Source of the DNA: Eunapius fragilis
Taxonomy: Eukaryota > Porifera > Demospongiae > Spongillida > Spongillidae
Direction of reading: 5' to 3'
Assembly (NCBI GenBank): GCA_963681505.1
Contig: OY811989.1
Coordinates: 4,915,835 to 4,979,834, forward strand
DNA length: 64,000 nt
The notes beneath the pieces were generated by a model, which saw nothing but the letters and a program-made list of their open reading frames with translations, was not told the origin of the DNA and searched no databases. Below are positions 38,816-53,592 of this stretch, in pieces. Position 1 is the first letter of the stretch; each line of letters starts with the position of its first letter. Both the position numbers and the translations under genes were made by a program.

Positions 38816-39245
38816 CATTGTTTTTCTGGTCAACTTTATTTGTCCGGTGTGGAAATGGCACTGTTTTCTGTTCAGCTCACAGTTAGTAGTCATTGTGCCC
38901 AGCAATATGTTGGTCTGGGCACTGGGGCACATGTAAATACAATATCCTATAATGCTTCTACTGTAAAAAATAGAGTGAAATGAAAGCCATTGCTAACATG
39001 CCACATCGAGAGAAAAAATGGTAATTACATTACTTGGTTAAATAAATGTTGATCTTTTAGTTTTACTGTCATTTTTATAAAAATATTGACAATAACAATA
39101 CAGGGAATTTTTGCATTCCTTGTTTTGAAAATATTCCTGTTGTTTGTTTTGTAACTAGAAAGCACTACAATACAAATATTGCAATGCCAAGATAAAAACT
39201 GGTCAGGCATTATGGATGGCTGAGTCATTTTTTTTGCATGCTGCA
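38816..39245. other. PAK1IP1 3' flank
   Basis: AT-rich, no gene seen; should contain the PAK1IP1 3' untranslated region. Confidence 0.5.
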
Positions 39246-39443
39246 CAGTGGTCGTCTGGCCAGGGGGGCAAATGAACCCCCCCCCAGTGGACCCCAAAAG
39301 GGGGGGCGCCAAAATACCTACCAGCACAATTTCAGACCTCTCCAACAGACTGCGGTGACTGGTTGGGGGGGGGGGGGGGGCACCATACAAGTGTTGTGCC
39401 CCCTTTCCCCCCCCCCAGACAATTAATGCCTAGACCGCCACTG
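39246..39443. mobile_element. hAT-like MITE
   Basis: Ends are CAGTGGTCGTCTGGCC and, in reverse complement, CAGTGGCGGTCTAGGC, resembling hAT termini. The flanks ATGCTGCA (39238-39245) and ATGCTACA (39444-39451) form an 8-bp target duplication with one mismatch. The interior is G/C homopolymer-rich and non-coding. Confidence 0.7.
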
Positions 39444-39775
39444 ATGCTACATATTGTAAATGAGAAACTTAAGTTATTAAAATATAATCGTGGCACAAAG
39501 CACGGGGTCTACTTTCTTTTTTTTTGGTAACTTCGTTTGAATCGTGAGTTGTTTCAAGTATGATTAGCTTGTAGGTGAGCTAATGGGCTATTCCATTTAA
39601 TGACACTACAATAAACCACCCCGGGCAGTTAATAAATCCCCCTGGATATTAATGTTTTTTTTTTTTTTCTTTTCCCAATTGTTAATAATCCTTACACGAA
39701 GCATACATGGTATTTAAACTACTCAGATATGCACATTATATAAAACTATAAATACTGAGCTACACTAAACAATTA

Positions 39776-41124
39776 TCGACTTCACTTGTGGATCTTCTTC
39801 CAAGTAAAGCCCTAGCATTCTGGCACATCAGTGTAATGCCCACGCGGCAGTACATTGAGGCTAACACCTCAGGCCTGAAACAACTTGTTCTGATGGCTAG
39901 CTTTTTGGAAACTCTTGAGAGAGCTTCTTGTGCCTCATTTCCCCAACCACCAAATACCTCCACAACCAATGGGACACAGACCCAACCTCTTTCTGTACAT
40001 AGGAGCGTTTGTCCTGCTGTCCCAGCTCAGTAGTATAACCTGAGGTCATGCTCACTCCGAATAAAAAGTTTGAGTGGATTGATGACCTTCAGGTCAAATG
40101 CTGCTGAACGTGAGAGAGACCAGTTAGGCACCAACACATCAGCCGGACGTGTTCTGTCCTTTGTTGAGGTGAGCCCACAACCTCTTTCAAGTTCTGGGGC
40201 AAGACAAGCCCTACAGCAGAAATCTGCAAAGCTGTCACGAAGGCGGTTGTGCCTTGTGACTACATCACCACCTGCATGGCATATCAGGGCATGTTGCCCA
40301 TGAATGTCCAGGGGTTGGGAGCAGTGTGGGCAGGCATCTGCATCAGTGAAAACTGGAAGCCCGAGCCACCATTTCACTAAGGCTTGGACTTCATTGGGCA
40401 GCAGGTCTAACCCCAATTTTGGAGATGGCTGTGCCCTCAGCCATGCATGTGCTTGGGGAGCAGAGATGGCTAGTAGTATGGCCTTGTCTACTGTGGATGC
40501 TCCATCAAGCAAAGAAAGGAAGCCAGCTTTCTTGATGGCTGAGGATAGCTTGTGCTGATGCTGAGAAGTAGTTAGCACGTCTTCTACAGAGAGCTGCTTA
40601 CAGCATGCTACCTTCCCATTGAACTAATGAGGTAGACAAGGATGCAATGTAGGCTGCTTGTCCATGCATGGCCAGGGAGCGCAGTCCTAGCCCTCCGTAC
40701 TTGAGACCAGTTTGGCTTGATTGCAGGCCCGTGGGGTTAGCTCAATCTCCACTGAGCACTCTAAGCTGTGAAGTACATCATCAAACTTGGCAAAAGCTTC
40801 CAACGATGCAGTGGTTGGTGGGATTGAACGAGCTAGGTGTGCCAGCCTGCAGAATGAAGCACACACCCTGAGGAGAGCAATCGCAGACTGGGGGGTCACA
40901 TACAGAAGGGATAGTAGTTGGTTGGCTTCCTTCCGCTTCCTTTCAATAAAGGCAGTGCAGAGATCATGGCTGCCAATGGGAGCACCAAGAATCTCAAAAT
41001 CTGGTGTTGAGTAACACAAAATCTCAGGATGGAACATTGAGAGATCCTGTTTGCTAAGTAACTGGCACTTTTTGAAGTTGATGAGTAGATCATTTGAGGT
41101 GCTGTCACCCTGTATAATTTCCAT
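39776..41124 (-). pseudogene. Degenerate retroelement ORF (reverse transcriptase C-terminal part)
   Basis: Three colinear minus-strand pieces: 40687-41124 (NDLLINFKKCQLLS and FEILGAPIG, resembling the end of a non-LTR-type reverse transcriptase), 40027-40578 (CPHCSQPLDIHGQHALICHA, a Cys/His cluster, then RHNRLRD), and 39776-39969 (VVEVFGGWGNEAQEALSRVS). The pieces are separated by stop codons and frame changes around 40580-40686 and 39970-40030, so the copy is dead. The upstream RT motifs and any LTRs or tail are not seen. Family assignment is tentative. Confidence 0.6.
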
Positions 41125-41725
41125 TGCCCTTTACAGTGCTGCCCCTTGGTCCTGACAGCACTCCGTCATCCAGATACCAGAAGTTTGACTGGATATTACG
41201 AATATGAAAGCTAACCACCGATAATAACTATTTTTCCATCAGTACCCCTGTACGGTCATTGAATGGAATAGCCCATTTGTTTCCCAAAAATTATTAATAC
41301 AAAAACATTCTCAGACATTCAAACTCACCAAGTGGAAGAATTCACTCGCGAAGAAGCAAGCCAGGTGAACCGCTTTGGTTGTGTTTTACTTCAATAGCCC
41401 AACTTATTCTTAACAAACGCTTCCTGGGTCACTAATTAATCAACAACTATTAATCGTTAATCAACAACTATTTAACTCGAACAACTCCACACATGAACTC
41501 CTGTAATAGGTAGGTACTAAACAGTGCAGAGTTCGTGGTGCGCTCTCGCATCTGCCGCATGTTGTGAGGGAGTGTGTGGAAGGGTTGAGTGTTGATTGGG
41601 AGGTGTCGAGGGAGAAAATGTCTCGTGTGAGCAAGTGTGTGGAAGGGTATTGTTCCGTAATATGGTGCACTCTTCTCGCATCATTCTTTTACAACTACTC
41701 CACATGGACTCAACACCCTGTGTGC

Positions 41726-41786
41726 TAATTGGTCATATGAACAGCACTCCTGCATGCACATGTGCTGCTGTTCATATGACCAATTA
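41726..41786. repeat. Perfect 21-bp palindromic hairpin
   Basis: TAATTGGTCATATGAACAGC plus A at 41726-41746 is exactly complementary to 41766-41786, with a 19-nt loop containing gcatgcacatgt. It lies inside the Merlin-like element just before its open frame. Confidence 0.85.
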
Positions 41787-42137
41787 ACAAATATCTCAAT
41801 GCTGGTCAAGTATAAAAAACCTAGTGCCTCATGCCTTGACTTCATAATTGTCATGGCTCAAGCTCAGTTAGTCAGGCATGCAGTTGGAAACATTACTTTT
41901 TCAGATTTTTCAGATTTCTGTGTAGCAGTAGCTGATCCTGAAGAGTGCGTCTTTTGGTGCCAAAGACACCAGCTTCTGCCTGAGAGCATGGCATGTCCGA
42001 AGTGCACAAGAGATATGCACCTGGTGACTAGGGATGGTAGCCATGGAGCAGAGGGAATGGTGTGGAGGTGCCCAAGAAAAGGATGTCGGAAAGAGGTATC
42101 ACTAAGATCATGCACGTTTTTTGAAGGTAAATTCTAA
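41754..42137 (+). CDS. Transposase N-terminal zinc-ribbon fragment
   Basis: 127 codons inside the inverted-repeat element; the methionine at the start of MAQAQLVRHAVG is the likelier initiator. The protein shows a Cys-x2-Cys ... Cys-x4-Cys ribbon (CPKCTRDMHLVTRDG, then WRCPRKGCRKEVSLR) followed by SCTFFEG. This order is typical of the DNA-binding start of IS1595/ISXO2-type and Merlin transposases. The catalytic DDE part is absent, so it is at most a DNA-binding remnant. Confidence 0.55.
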   Translation: MHMCCCSYDQLTNISMLVKYKKPSASCLDFIIVMAQAQLVRHAVGNITFSDFSDFCVAVADPEECVFWCQRHQLLPESMACPKCTRDMHLVTRDGSHGAEGMVWRCPRKGCRKEVSLRSCTFFEGKF

Positions 42138-42476
42138 GTATAGTTATTTAAGATATGGCTCTTTCATAGTTAAGTAGTACATTTGAGATGAGCGCACCAT
42201 GACCTCTGCACTGTTTAGTACCTACCTACAGGAGTTCATGTGGAGGAGACAGTTTGGAAGTAGACCAACAACCTTCTCAAACATAGTACTGCATATTACA
42301 GAACAATACCTTGTGTAATGTATTGTTTTGAATACTGTATCCAGTGTAATTTGTTGAAGTTGCTCGAGTGACTTCACAAGTTAAATAGTTGTTGATTAAC
42401 GATTAATAGTTGTTGATTAATTAGTGCGTTTGTTAATAAGTTGTAATAAGTTGGGCTATTGAAGTAAAACACAACC

Positions 42477-44079
42477 TCAGCTTTTTATAAATGTCATATT
42501 CTCCAAAATAGTTTGGAGACGCCCCCTAAGATAAAAAGTAAGCGAATCAAAGGATTGCCCGGGAATTCTTCCATAATGTTGTAATTTCCTAGTCCCAAAT
42601 ATCTGGACAGCTATTGATTGCTGGATTTAATCATAGATTGACTGCAGATAACAGCAGGTTCATATATATGAATTTCATTTAAGCTACACATGATCACTTC
42701 AGAGTATGCATGTTTGCGTGTACCAAAGACATTGTGCATCACTAATTACATAAGTGCTTTACTATAGAGGCACTTCCTTGCTTAGACTTCAGCCCACATA
42801 AGGCAACAATGTAGCCATTTTCCATTTCAGAGTACAGAGCACAATAGTTCTTGCACAGGCTTATGCATACACTGCAAGCTCTACTAGCATTGGTATAGCT
42901 ACATAAGAAGCAGAGTTTTTGTCATACAATGCATGCAGGCTCAATGGGACAATGTTGTGTGGAAATGTTTCATGTGAATCCTGTTGCTGAGTGTGAGTAC
43001 GCTTACGTGTATTGGTAAAGCTTTCAGCAACTGCTTCTGTGAAGTCTGAGTGGCTCATTTTTGTATATCCTGGGTGAAACCGTTTGAACAGAAGGTACGC
43101 AAAGTCCAAAATATGATACCTATTTGCAGCTCTCAAACCAATAAGTATTCAGTGGCCTTAGGGCATCCTACAGGCAATGGGTCTTAAGTCCAAGAAATCA
43201 CATCTGGCAGCATTTGTGATGGAAAAGACAATTTCCAGTAGTCCTGTGTACCTCTTCTACATCATTACCCCACAAAACGTGTATACCAAACTGAGGTGAG
43301 GATCTCCAGTCCTTCAACAATATCATCTACTTGGCCTTCCATTGTATGCCATGACAAGATAAACTACTGCCATTACCGACGTCATCGCTTTCTTGCTCAT
43401 GTGGTTGGTTCTTCAATTGCCGGATTTGGGGAACTATTTGCTATAGAAATGGCTGTGGGAATGGATGCTTCAGCATTGCCGCCTGCTGTAGTGCTGTGCC
43501 GCCTAATGCTGCGTGCGGAAAACGCCTTCAAAGTAGCGACTTCATAAACGATGTATTTTACACCACACCCTTTACCTTTAATTCTCTGTACACCCCCAAG
43601 GAGTTTTGTTTCGATAAAAAGCCTTCCGGTACCTGCTTTGCATGTTTGTTGCCTAATACCTTAGCTGCATTGCATGTAACACGATCGCCAACAAGGAAAG
43701 TATCGCGGTTTGGACACAAAAAAGGGGCGTATTTTGTAATGTTTGCCGCCAAATAGCGATTGTTTGCTACGCTCCGATCCTCTGGCTTAAAATAATCATT
43801 TTAAAATAGTTTAAAGCTGTATGCCACACAGCACATACACAATTTAAAAAAAGCACTAGCGTCACGAACTAGAATGTTTTATCGTTCCAAAAATTCAGTG
43901 ACTTTAAGTCACGATCCGTCAATCTATGATTAAAGACTTCTGACTTACTACCCTGAAGGCACGGAAGTATATTTAGGACACATGGTAACCACAACTTCTA
44001 TTTATAAGAAGTCACACCAAAATTCCAGCTTACATCACTACACAAAACAAATCTGCAGTGGATCTTTTGCATATATGGT
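42477..44079. other. Intergenic DNA, unassigned frames
   Basis: Two minus-strand frames (42861-43136 and 43558-43752) have protein-like composition but I recognise neither, and no splice model joins them. Given the neighbouring elements, decayed transposon sequence is the likeliest explanation. Confidence 0.35.
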
Positions 44080-44095
44080 GGCTCTAAAAAGAGCC
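44080..44095 (-). terminator. Histone mRNA 3' stem-loop
   Basis: On the minus strand GGCTCTTTTTAGAGCC, matching the replication-dependent histone stem-loop (6-bp stem, four-nt loop, flanked by ACC), 44 bp past the H4 stop codon. It directs SLBP/U7-dependent 3' processing. Confidence 0.95.
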
Positions 44096-44139
44096 AAGTT
44101 CATTGTCTTGTAACGAGAAGACTTCTGTGCTCCGGCACC

Positions 44140-44493
<354 letters not shown>

Positions 44494-44510
44494 TCAATCC
44501 CCCGCCAGCA

Positions 44511-44517
44511 ATTTATA
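44511..44517 (-). promoter_or_regulatory. TATA box of histone H4
   Basis: TATAAAT on the minus strand, 60 bp upstream of the H4 ATG, preceded by GC-rich sequence. Confidence 0.75.
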
Positions 44518-44519
44518 GC

Positions 44520-45139
44520 GTTTTGGTGCACCGGACCGCTTCGTGCCATTAATAAATAGCGCGCATGCGCAACTGTTCAATTGATTATGATCTTCTTTGC
44601 TTTTTACACAAGATAATTATTTTACACGTACATTACATGTAGAAAGACCATTGCACAACTATACATAATGTGTAATTGCTTTCACTTTTCTTTACGCCAA
44701 TACAAACCGACCACCTTTTTTTTTTCTTTTTTTTTTTGTGTTCCCCAAATACGCATAAACCATCTTCTTGTGCGAGAACCCTTTTTGATATTCTTACATT
44801 TCTCTTTGCTCATACCCCTTCTTCCGATAACCAGTGTTGTTACTTACGTTCTTATGATGGCCAACTAAGTGCTATATTACATGTATCGTTGTCGAGTCAA
44901 CTTTGCTTTTAAATATAGGTGGTATAGTGTCATGCAGGTATGTCCGCCGGGGATGAGGGTTCGCCACCCTTCACTTCAAACGCTGCGCCAAGGGTTATAT
45001 ATCTCGGTTAGTGCGCGCAGCACGCAATAGCGCCCTTTTGCAAATACGTATGGTAATAGGGATTTGCACACGAAGTATACAAATGACGTCACTACAACTT
45101 TGGGCGGAACAAACTGGGAATGCTTTGCTCCACAAAGAG
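44520..45139. other. Intergenic spacer between H4 and PGK
   Basis: Holds the upstream H4 promoter region and the PGK 3' flank. No gene seen. Confidence 0.5.
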
Positions 45140-47812
<2,673 letters not shown>

Positions 47813-47933
47813 AGCTGCTTTGCGTTCACAGATGAGACGAACGCAAAGGGTTGAGAGTTCTCTAAAATACCAGCCGGTCAAAGGTTAAAAGTAATATGAC
47901 GACACCGACCAATCAATTAAAGCCGCGGGAAAT
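47813..47933. promoter_or_regulatory. Bidirectional PGK/DDX11 promoter
   Basis: 121 bp between divergent start codons. It contains a CCAAT motif (gaccaatca, about 47908) and GCGGGAAA (47925-47932), the reverse of the E2F consensus TTTCCCGC, directly before the DDX11 ATG. Roles are inferred from the motifs. Confidence 0.6.
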
Positions 47934-49441
47934 ATGGAACACTCGGAGCAGCTGATGGAACCACCAGAAGAGTTTCCCTTTGCGTTTCAACCGTACGGAA
48001 TACAAAGGGATTTCATGCGCAATCTTTATACAGCTCTAGAGCGTGGTAAAGTGGGAATATTCGAGAGTCCCACTGGAACAGTTGGGTTTCCCCATCCCTT
48101 TCCCTAGCTTTTGGTCGTTATTTATGCGCACCGTGTAGGGGAAAAACCATGAGCATGATCTGCGGCGCGTTGAAGTGGTTATGCGACAATGAACAGCGAG
48201 AAAAGGAAAGACTGGAAAAAATTCTATCTGGAACCTTACCGGTGACGCAAGCCGAACCGAGCGACAAGAACGCTAATAAGAGCACAGCTACTGGTGGGCA
48301 AGGTCCTTATTTCATTGACGTACGTTGCAGCCATTCGGTTGCTCTTTTAGAACCAGACTGGTTTACTGCTTTCGACGAGCAGAAAGCCCAGAAGGAAGCC
48401 GCATACAGACTGAAAGTGAGCGCACATGGCGAAGCGGCACGTAAGGCTACGGTCATTGCTAATGTACTCCCAGCAAGAGGCTGAGGCAAAAATGAAGAGA
48501 CAGGAGCGGCTGAAGCAGCTGAAGGAACGTTTGGGCTACGACGGTTGGAAGGCAAAGAAACGAGTGAGTCGAGTTGTCTGCACATATGAAGATAGCCATA
48601 TGAGGCCAACTATGGCACTGCAGAAGGATACTTCCCAACAACCAGTGGAGCCTGTTGAGGAGAATGCTGATGATGATGTGGTAGTTGCAGACTACGTCAG
48701 TGAAGATGAGAAGGCTGAAGAGTTTGGCTGCCATTAATTGCTTAGCTTTGCCTCTTATACACCCATATTTCCTCTACCCCCCACTAGTTCTGACACAGAG
48801 GAGGAGGTTGAGGAGGAAAATGTTACAAAGGTTAGACGTAAATCACATTACATCCATGCATATCACTTTCACACACATGCACACACACACACACGTACGC
48901 ACACACACACACATACACACACACATATACACACACACACACACACAACACACACACACACACACACACACCAGATTTACTTCTGTAGCCGTACTCACTC
49001 TCAACTGGCCCAGTTTGTCAGAGAAGTAAAGAAGAGTCCATTCGGAGACACAGTCAGTGTCATCACACTAGGATCAAGACAAGTAGGTTCACTGCCTACT
49101 AATAATTAACACTAACCCATCCACCACCGCCACACTCACCCACCCACAACTTGCAGAACCTTTGTATCAATGACCAGGTCACACAGTTGAAGTCCCAGTC
49201 TCTGATTAATGAACGCTGCCTAGAGCTGCAGAGGGACAAGAAGAAAGGTGTGCATGTCTGCTACCTTTATCGGCTGGCCAGCTGTCCTGTCCATGTTGTC
49301 CAGCTTTTAGTCTTGTCAAGGATGATGGCTCAGTTGTGAAGCGAAGGTCCACCAAGGGAGATGGCAGATGTCCATTTTATAAACCTGGTCCACTGGAGAA
49401 TTTCTCAGCCCTTGCACTAGTATGAAGTGTTGTAGTGGACA

Positions 49442-49510
<69 letters not shown>

Positions 49511-52207
49511 ACTGCCACCATCACCACTTACAATGTATACTTCCAAACCTTTCTCAGGGTGAGGTACAAGATATTGAAGAGCTTGTATCCCTTGGGAGGC
49601 AACTAAAAGCGTGTCCTTACTACGGAACAAGGCGAACAGTCCCAGCAGCACAGGTTAGTCCAAACGTTCAGCTATAGCCAGGTTAATCTGGTTGGCTTAC
49701 TTCCCCCTCCCCCCCCCCCCAACTTGGTTACCCCTCATAGCTTGTGGTGGTTCCCTACTCCACACTACTTCACGAGACAACACGGAACTCTGTTGGTTTG
49801 AAACTGAAAGGAAACATTGTGATCATTGATGAGGCTCACAACCTTGTGGATAGCATCAGTGGAGCATACTCTGTTGAGATCACTGGAGCCCATGTGAGCT
49901 GCACATGCCCCCCCCAGCTCATGTTTGGGCAGCACACATGAGCCCATGTGAGCTGCACATGCCCCCCCCCCCCCCCCCCACAGCACACATGAGCCCATGT
50001 GAGCTGCACATGCCTCCCCCCCCCCCCCCCCCCACAGCACACATGAGCCCATGTGAGCTGCACATGCCTCCCCCCCCCCCCTCCACAGCACACATGAACC
50101 CATGTGAGCTGCACATGGCCCCCCCCCCCCCCCCCCCACAGCACACATGAGCCCATGTGAGCTGCACGTGCCCCCCCCCCCCCTCCACAGCACACATGAG
50201 CCCATGTGAGCTGCACATGCCCCCCCCCCCCCCCCCCCCCCCCCCCACAGCACACATGAGCCCATGTGAGCTGCACATGGCCCGCACACTTTGGTGCCCA
50301 CTTAATCAAACTAACTGATCACAAATGATTATGCCCTGCCATTCTAATTTTTTTTAGGTTATGAAGACCCATACTCAGCTGTCCCAGTACATGGACAGAT
50401 ACAGGTTAGTACAACCATGATATTAAGGGTGGGAGGGGCAGGGGCGGGGCATAAGAGAGGGAGGATATAACAGTTGCTGTAACCATGCCCCTAGGTCCAG
50501 GCTGAAGGCCAAAAATCTTCTCTACATCAACCAGCTGCTTCATGTCCTTACCTGCCTTGCCAAGGGTCTTGGAGGTGAGTCCTGTGTTGCCCTTGAAACC
50601 ACAAGGAATATGTTTATATAGAGAGGGAGCCTTCCACAGTGAAGCTCAAAGAGGTGCAACATGAAGGTGAGAGGGGAGCGTGTGTGTGTGTGCATGTTTG
50701 TGATGTGTTCACGTCTGTGGTGTGTGCTTGTGTGTGGTGTGTGTGCACATGTATGGTGTGTGCATGTGTGGTGATATGTGGATGTGTGGTGTGTATTGGT
50801 GATATGGGTGTGTGCTAAGTGGTGTGTGTGTGTATGAGTGGTCATTGGTATGAGTGCATGAGTACTCTGCTGCTTTTCTGTGATATGTTTGTTCCGGAAG
50901 ATGATGTCAAACTTCTGAAGCTGAATGACTTTTTGTTCTCTGTTGCTTTGGACCATGTGAATCTCTTTAAGGTACGTTGTACACATGTACAGGGAGGGAT
51001 GTATGGGTCATGTGCTCCTAACAAACAGATACTAAAGTACTGTGAACGTAGCCAAATATCTCGTAAGGTCAGTCTGTCTTGTGCCCACACACCTTGGCCT
51101 CTCATCCCTATTGTCTCTACAGCTACATGGCTTTGGGAATATGCAAGCTCAGGGCGCCACAGGAGGTGAGGGGGCCATGAGGGGAAGTGGGGGGGGGGGG
51201 GGGGGGGCACAGGAGGTAAGGGGGCCATGAGGGGAAGTGGGGGGGGGGGCACAGGAGGTGAGGGGGCCATGAGGGGAAGTGGGGGGGGGGGCACAGGAGG
51301 TGAGGGGGCCATGAGGGGAAGTGGGGGGGGGGCACAGGAGGTGAGGGGGCCATGAGGGGAAGTGGGGGGGGGGGGGCCACAGGAGGTAAGGGGGCTATGT
51401 AGGGAAGTGGGGGGGGCCATAGGAGGTGAGGGGGCACAGGAGGTGAGGGGGCCATGAGGGGAAGTGGGGGGGGCACAGGAGGTGAGGGGGCCATGAGGGG
51501 AAGTGGGGGGGGGGGCACAGGAGGTAAGGGGGCTATGTAGGGAAGTGAGGGGGCCATAGGAGGTGAGGGGGCCATGAGGGGAAGTGGGCATGCAAAGAGG
51601 CGAAGGGGCCGTGTGGGAAAGGGGGGCACTGGAGGTGAGAGGTGGCCATATGGGGGTCACAGGAGGTGAGAAGACCTTGTGGGATGGAAGGGGCACATTA
51701 GTTGAGGGATACTGTATGATGGGAGACTTCTCTGCTCAGCTGCTAGCACACCTCTCTGCGTCTCAACCCAACTCAAGCTGCCTGTCCAAGCAAACCCCAG
51801 CTTCTCTTCCTCCCAGCAACCTGGCTCCTCCCAGCAACCTGGCCCCTCCCAACTCCCAGGTTCTCCACTCATGCTGGTGGAGGCATTCCTTGCTACTCTC
51901 ACAAGTGCTGACAAAGATGGACGCATTGTCGTATCGCAAAAACGTTAGTATGCTAAATTTAGTCATCCTGTATCCATATCCAAAATATCCTCCGCCATTT
52001 TGTGCCGGCAGGGAACAATGTGCAGGCCTCTAGCCTCAAGTTCCTTCTTCTCAATCCTGCAGTCCATTTTGCAAGTATTGTGCAAGAGGCCAGGGCAGTG
52101 GTAGTGGCTGGAGGCACCATGCAACCGGTACGTTCAGCAACAGCCAGTGATGTGTGTGATCTGTGTCCTGTGACTGATGCTGATGTGCGTGTGTGTGTGC
52201 GTGTGCG

Positions 52208-52259
<52 letters not shown>

Positions 52260-52545
52260 AGAGATGTCAGAATTCCATCAGCTGTTTCAGTCCACTGGTA
52301 TTATCCCCGAGAGGATAATGGAGTTCTCTTGTGGTAAGCTAGCATTCAGAGCAGTGTATCCTTCACCTCCCCAGGTGAGCCAGGTCATGTGATCCCACCT
52401 TCACCTCCCCAGGTCACGTGATCCCACCTGACCACCTCCTTCCACTGTGCCTATGCAAGGGACCTTCAGGGGTTGAGTTTGATTTCACATATCAGAACAG
52501 AGACAATACCCATCTAGTGAGATATTCATCTCGATGCAAAGATTT

Positions 52546-52611
<66 letters not shown>

Positions 52612-53549
52612 TGCACATGCACACATGTGTATCCACACATGCATGCACACTTTCACATTGTTAGATTGATGAACTGGGCAGGACAATTGCAAACCTTTGC
52701 ATGGTAGTTCCTGGAGGTTTGGTATGTTTCTTCCCCTCCTATGAGTACGAGAAAAAGGTACACGCCCACTGGAGCGACACAGGTACCCTGGAGAAGATAG
52801 GCAAGAAGAAGCAGGTATAACGCAGAGCATCTGATCTGTACAGGAGGAGGTGTGTACTCACAAGTGTGCCCTGCCAGGTATTCAGAGAACCAACCGCTGC
52901 ATCACAAGTGGACCAAGTACTATCCAGCTTTGCTAAATGTATTCAGGTAGGAGAGGACGGGGAGGGGGGGGGGGGGGGGGGGGGAACTAAAGAGAGTGGG
53001 GGGCTGTTTGGGACCTACAAAGAGTTGGGGGGGGAGGCTGTAGTTGAGGAGATGTATCCATTTTTATGGAATAGCCTGTTCCAGTTTAATGCAGGCAACA
53101 GTGAGCAGGGACTAAATGGTGCCCTGCTGCTGTCTGTGGTAGGAGGCAAGCTAAGTGAAGGGATAAATTTCTCCGATGACCTTGGCAGGTGGGTGATATG
53201 GTGTGTTGTGTGGTGCATATGGTGCTGTTGTGTGGTGTATTATATGGTGCTGTTGTGTGGTGTATTATATGGTGCTGTTGTGTGGTGTATTATATGGTGC
53301 TGTTGTGTGGTGTATTATATGGTGCTGCAGGTGGGTGCATACGGTGCTGTTGTGTGGTGTATTATATGGTGCTGTTGTGTGGTGTATATGGTGCTTTTAA
53401 AATAAAAATTAAAAAATTTCTCTATCCTACAAAGGTGCATCGTAATGGTGGGACTGCCTTATCCCAATATTACATCTCCTGAGCTGAAAGAAAAGGTGGA
53501 CTACCTAAATTCAACCATGGTATGTATGTATAAGTAACTGTTCCAGCCT

Positions 53550-53592
<43 letters not shown>

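Larger units (their letters stand above)
41377..42476. mobile_element. Merlin/IS1595-like DNA transposon, non-autonomous
   Basis: 1.1-kb element with long terminal inverted repeats. The left end GGTTGTGTTTTACTTCAATA is matched by its complement at the right, and similarity extends about 170 bp inward (shared block GGTAGGTACTAAACAGTGCA). Flanks ACCGCTTT and TCAGCTTT match at 6 of 8 positions, compatible with an old 8-bp target duplication. The interior encodes only a zinc-ribbon start of a transposase. The Merlin assignment rests on the GG terminus, the 8-bp duplication and the ribbon and is an inference. Confidence 0.6.
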
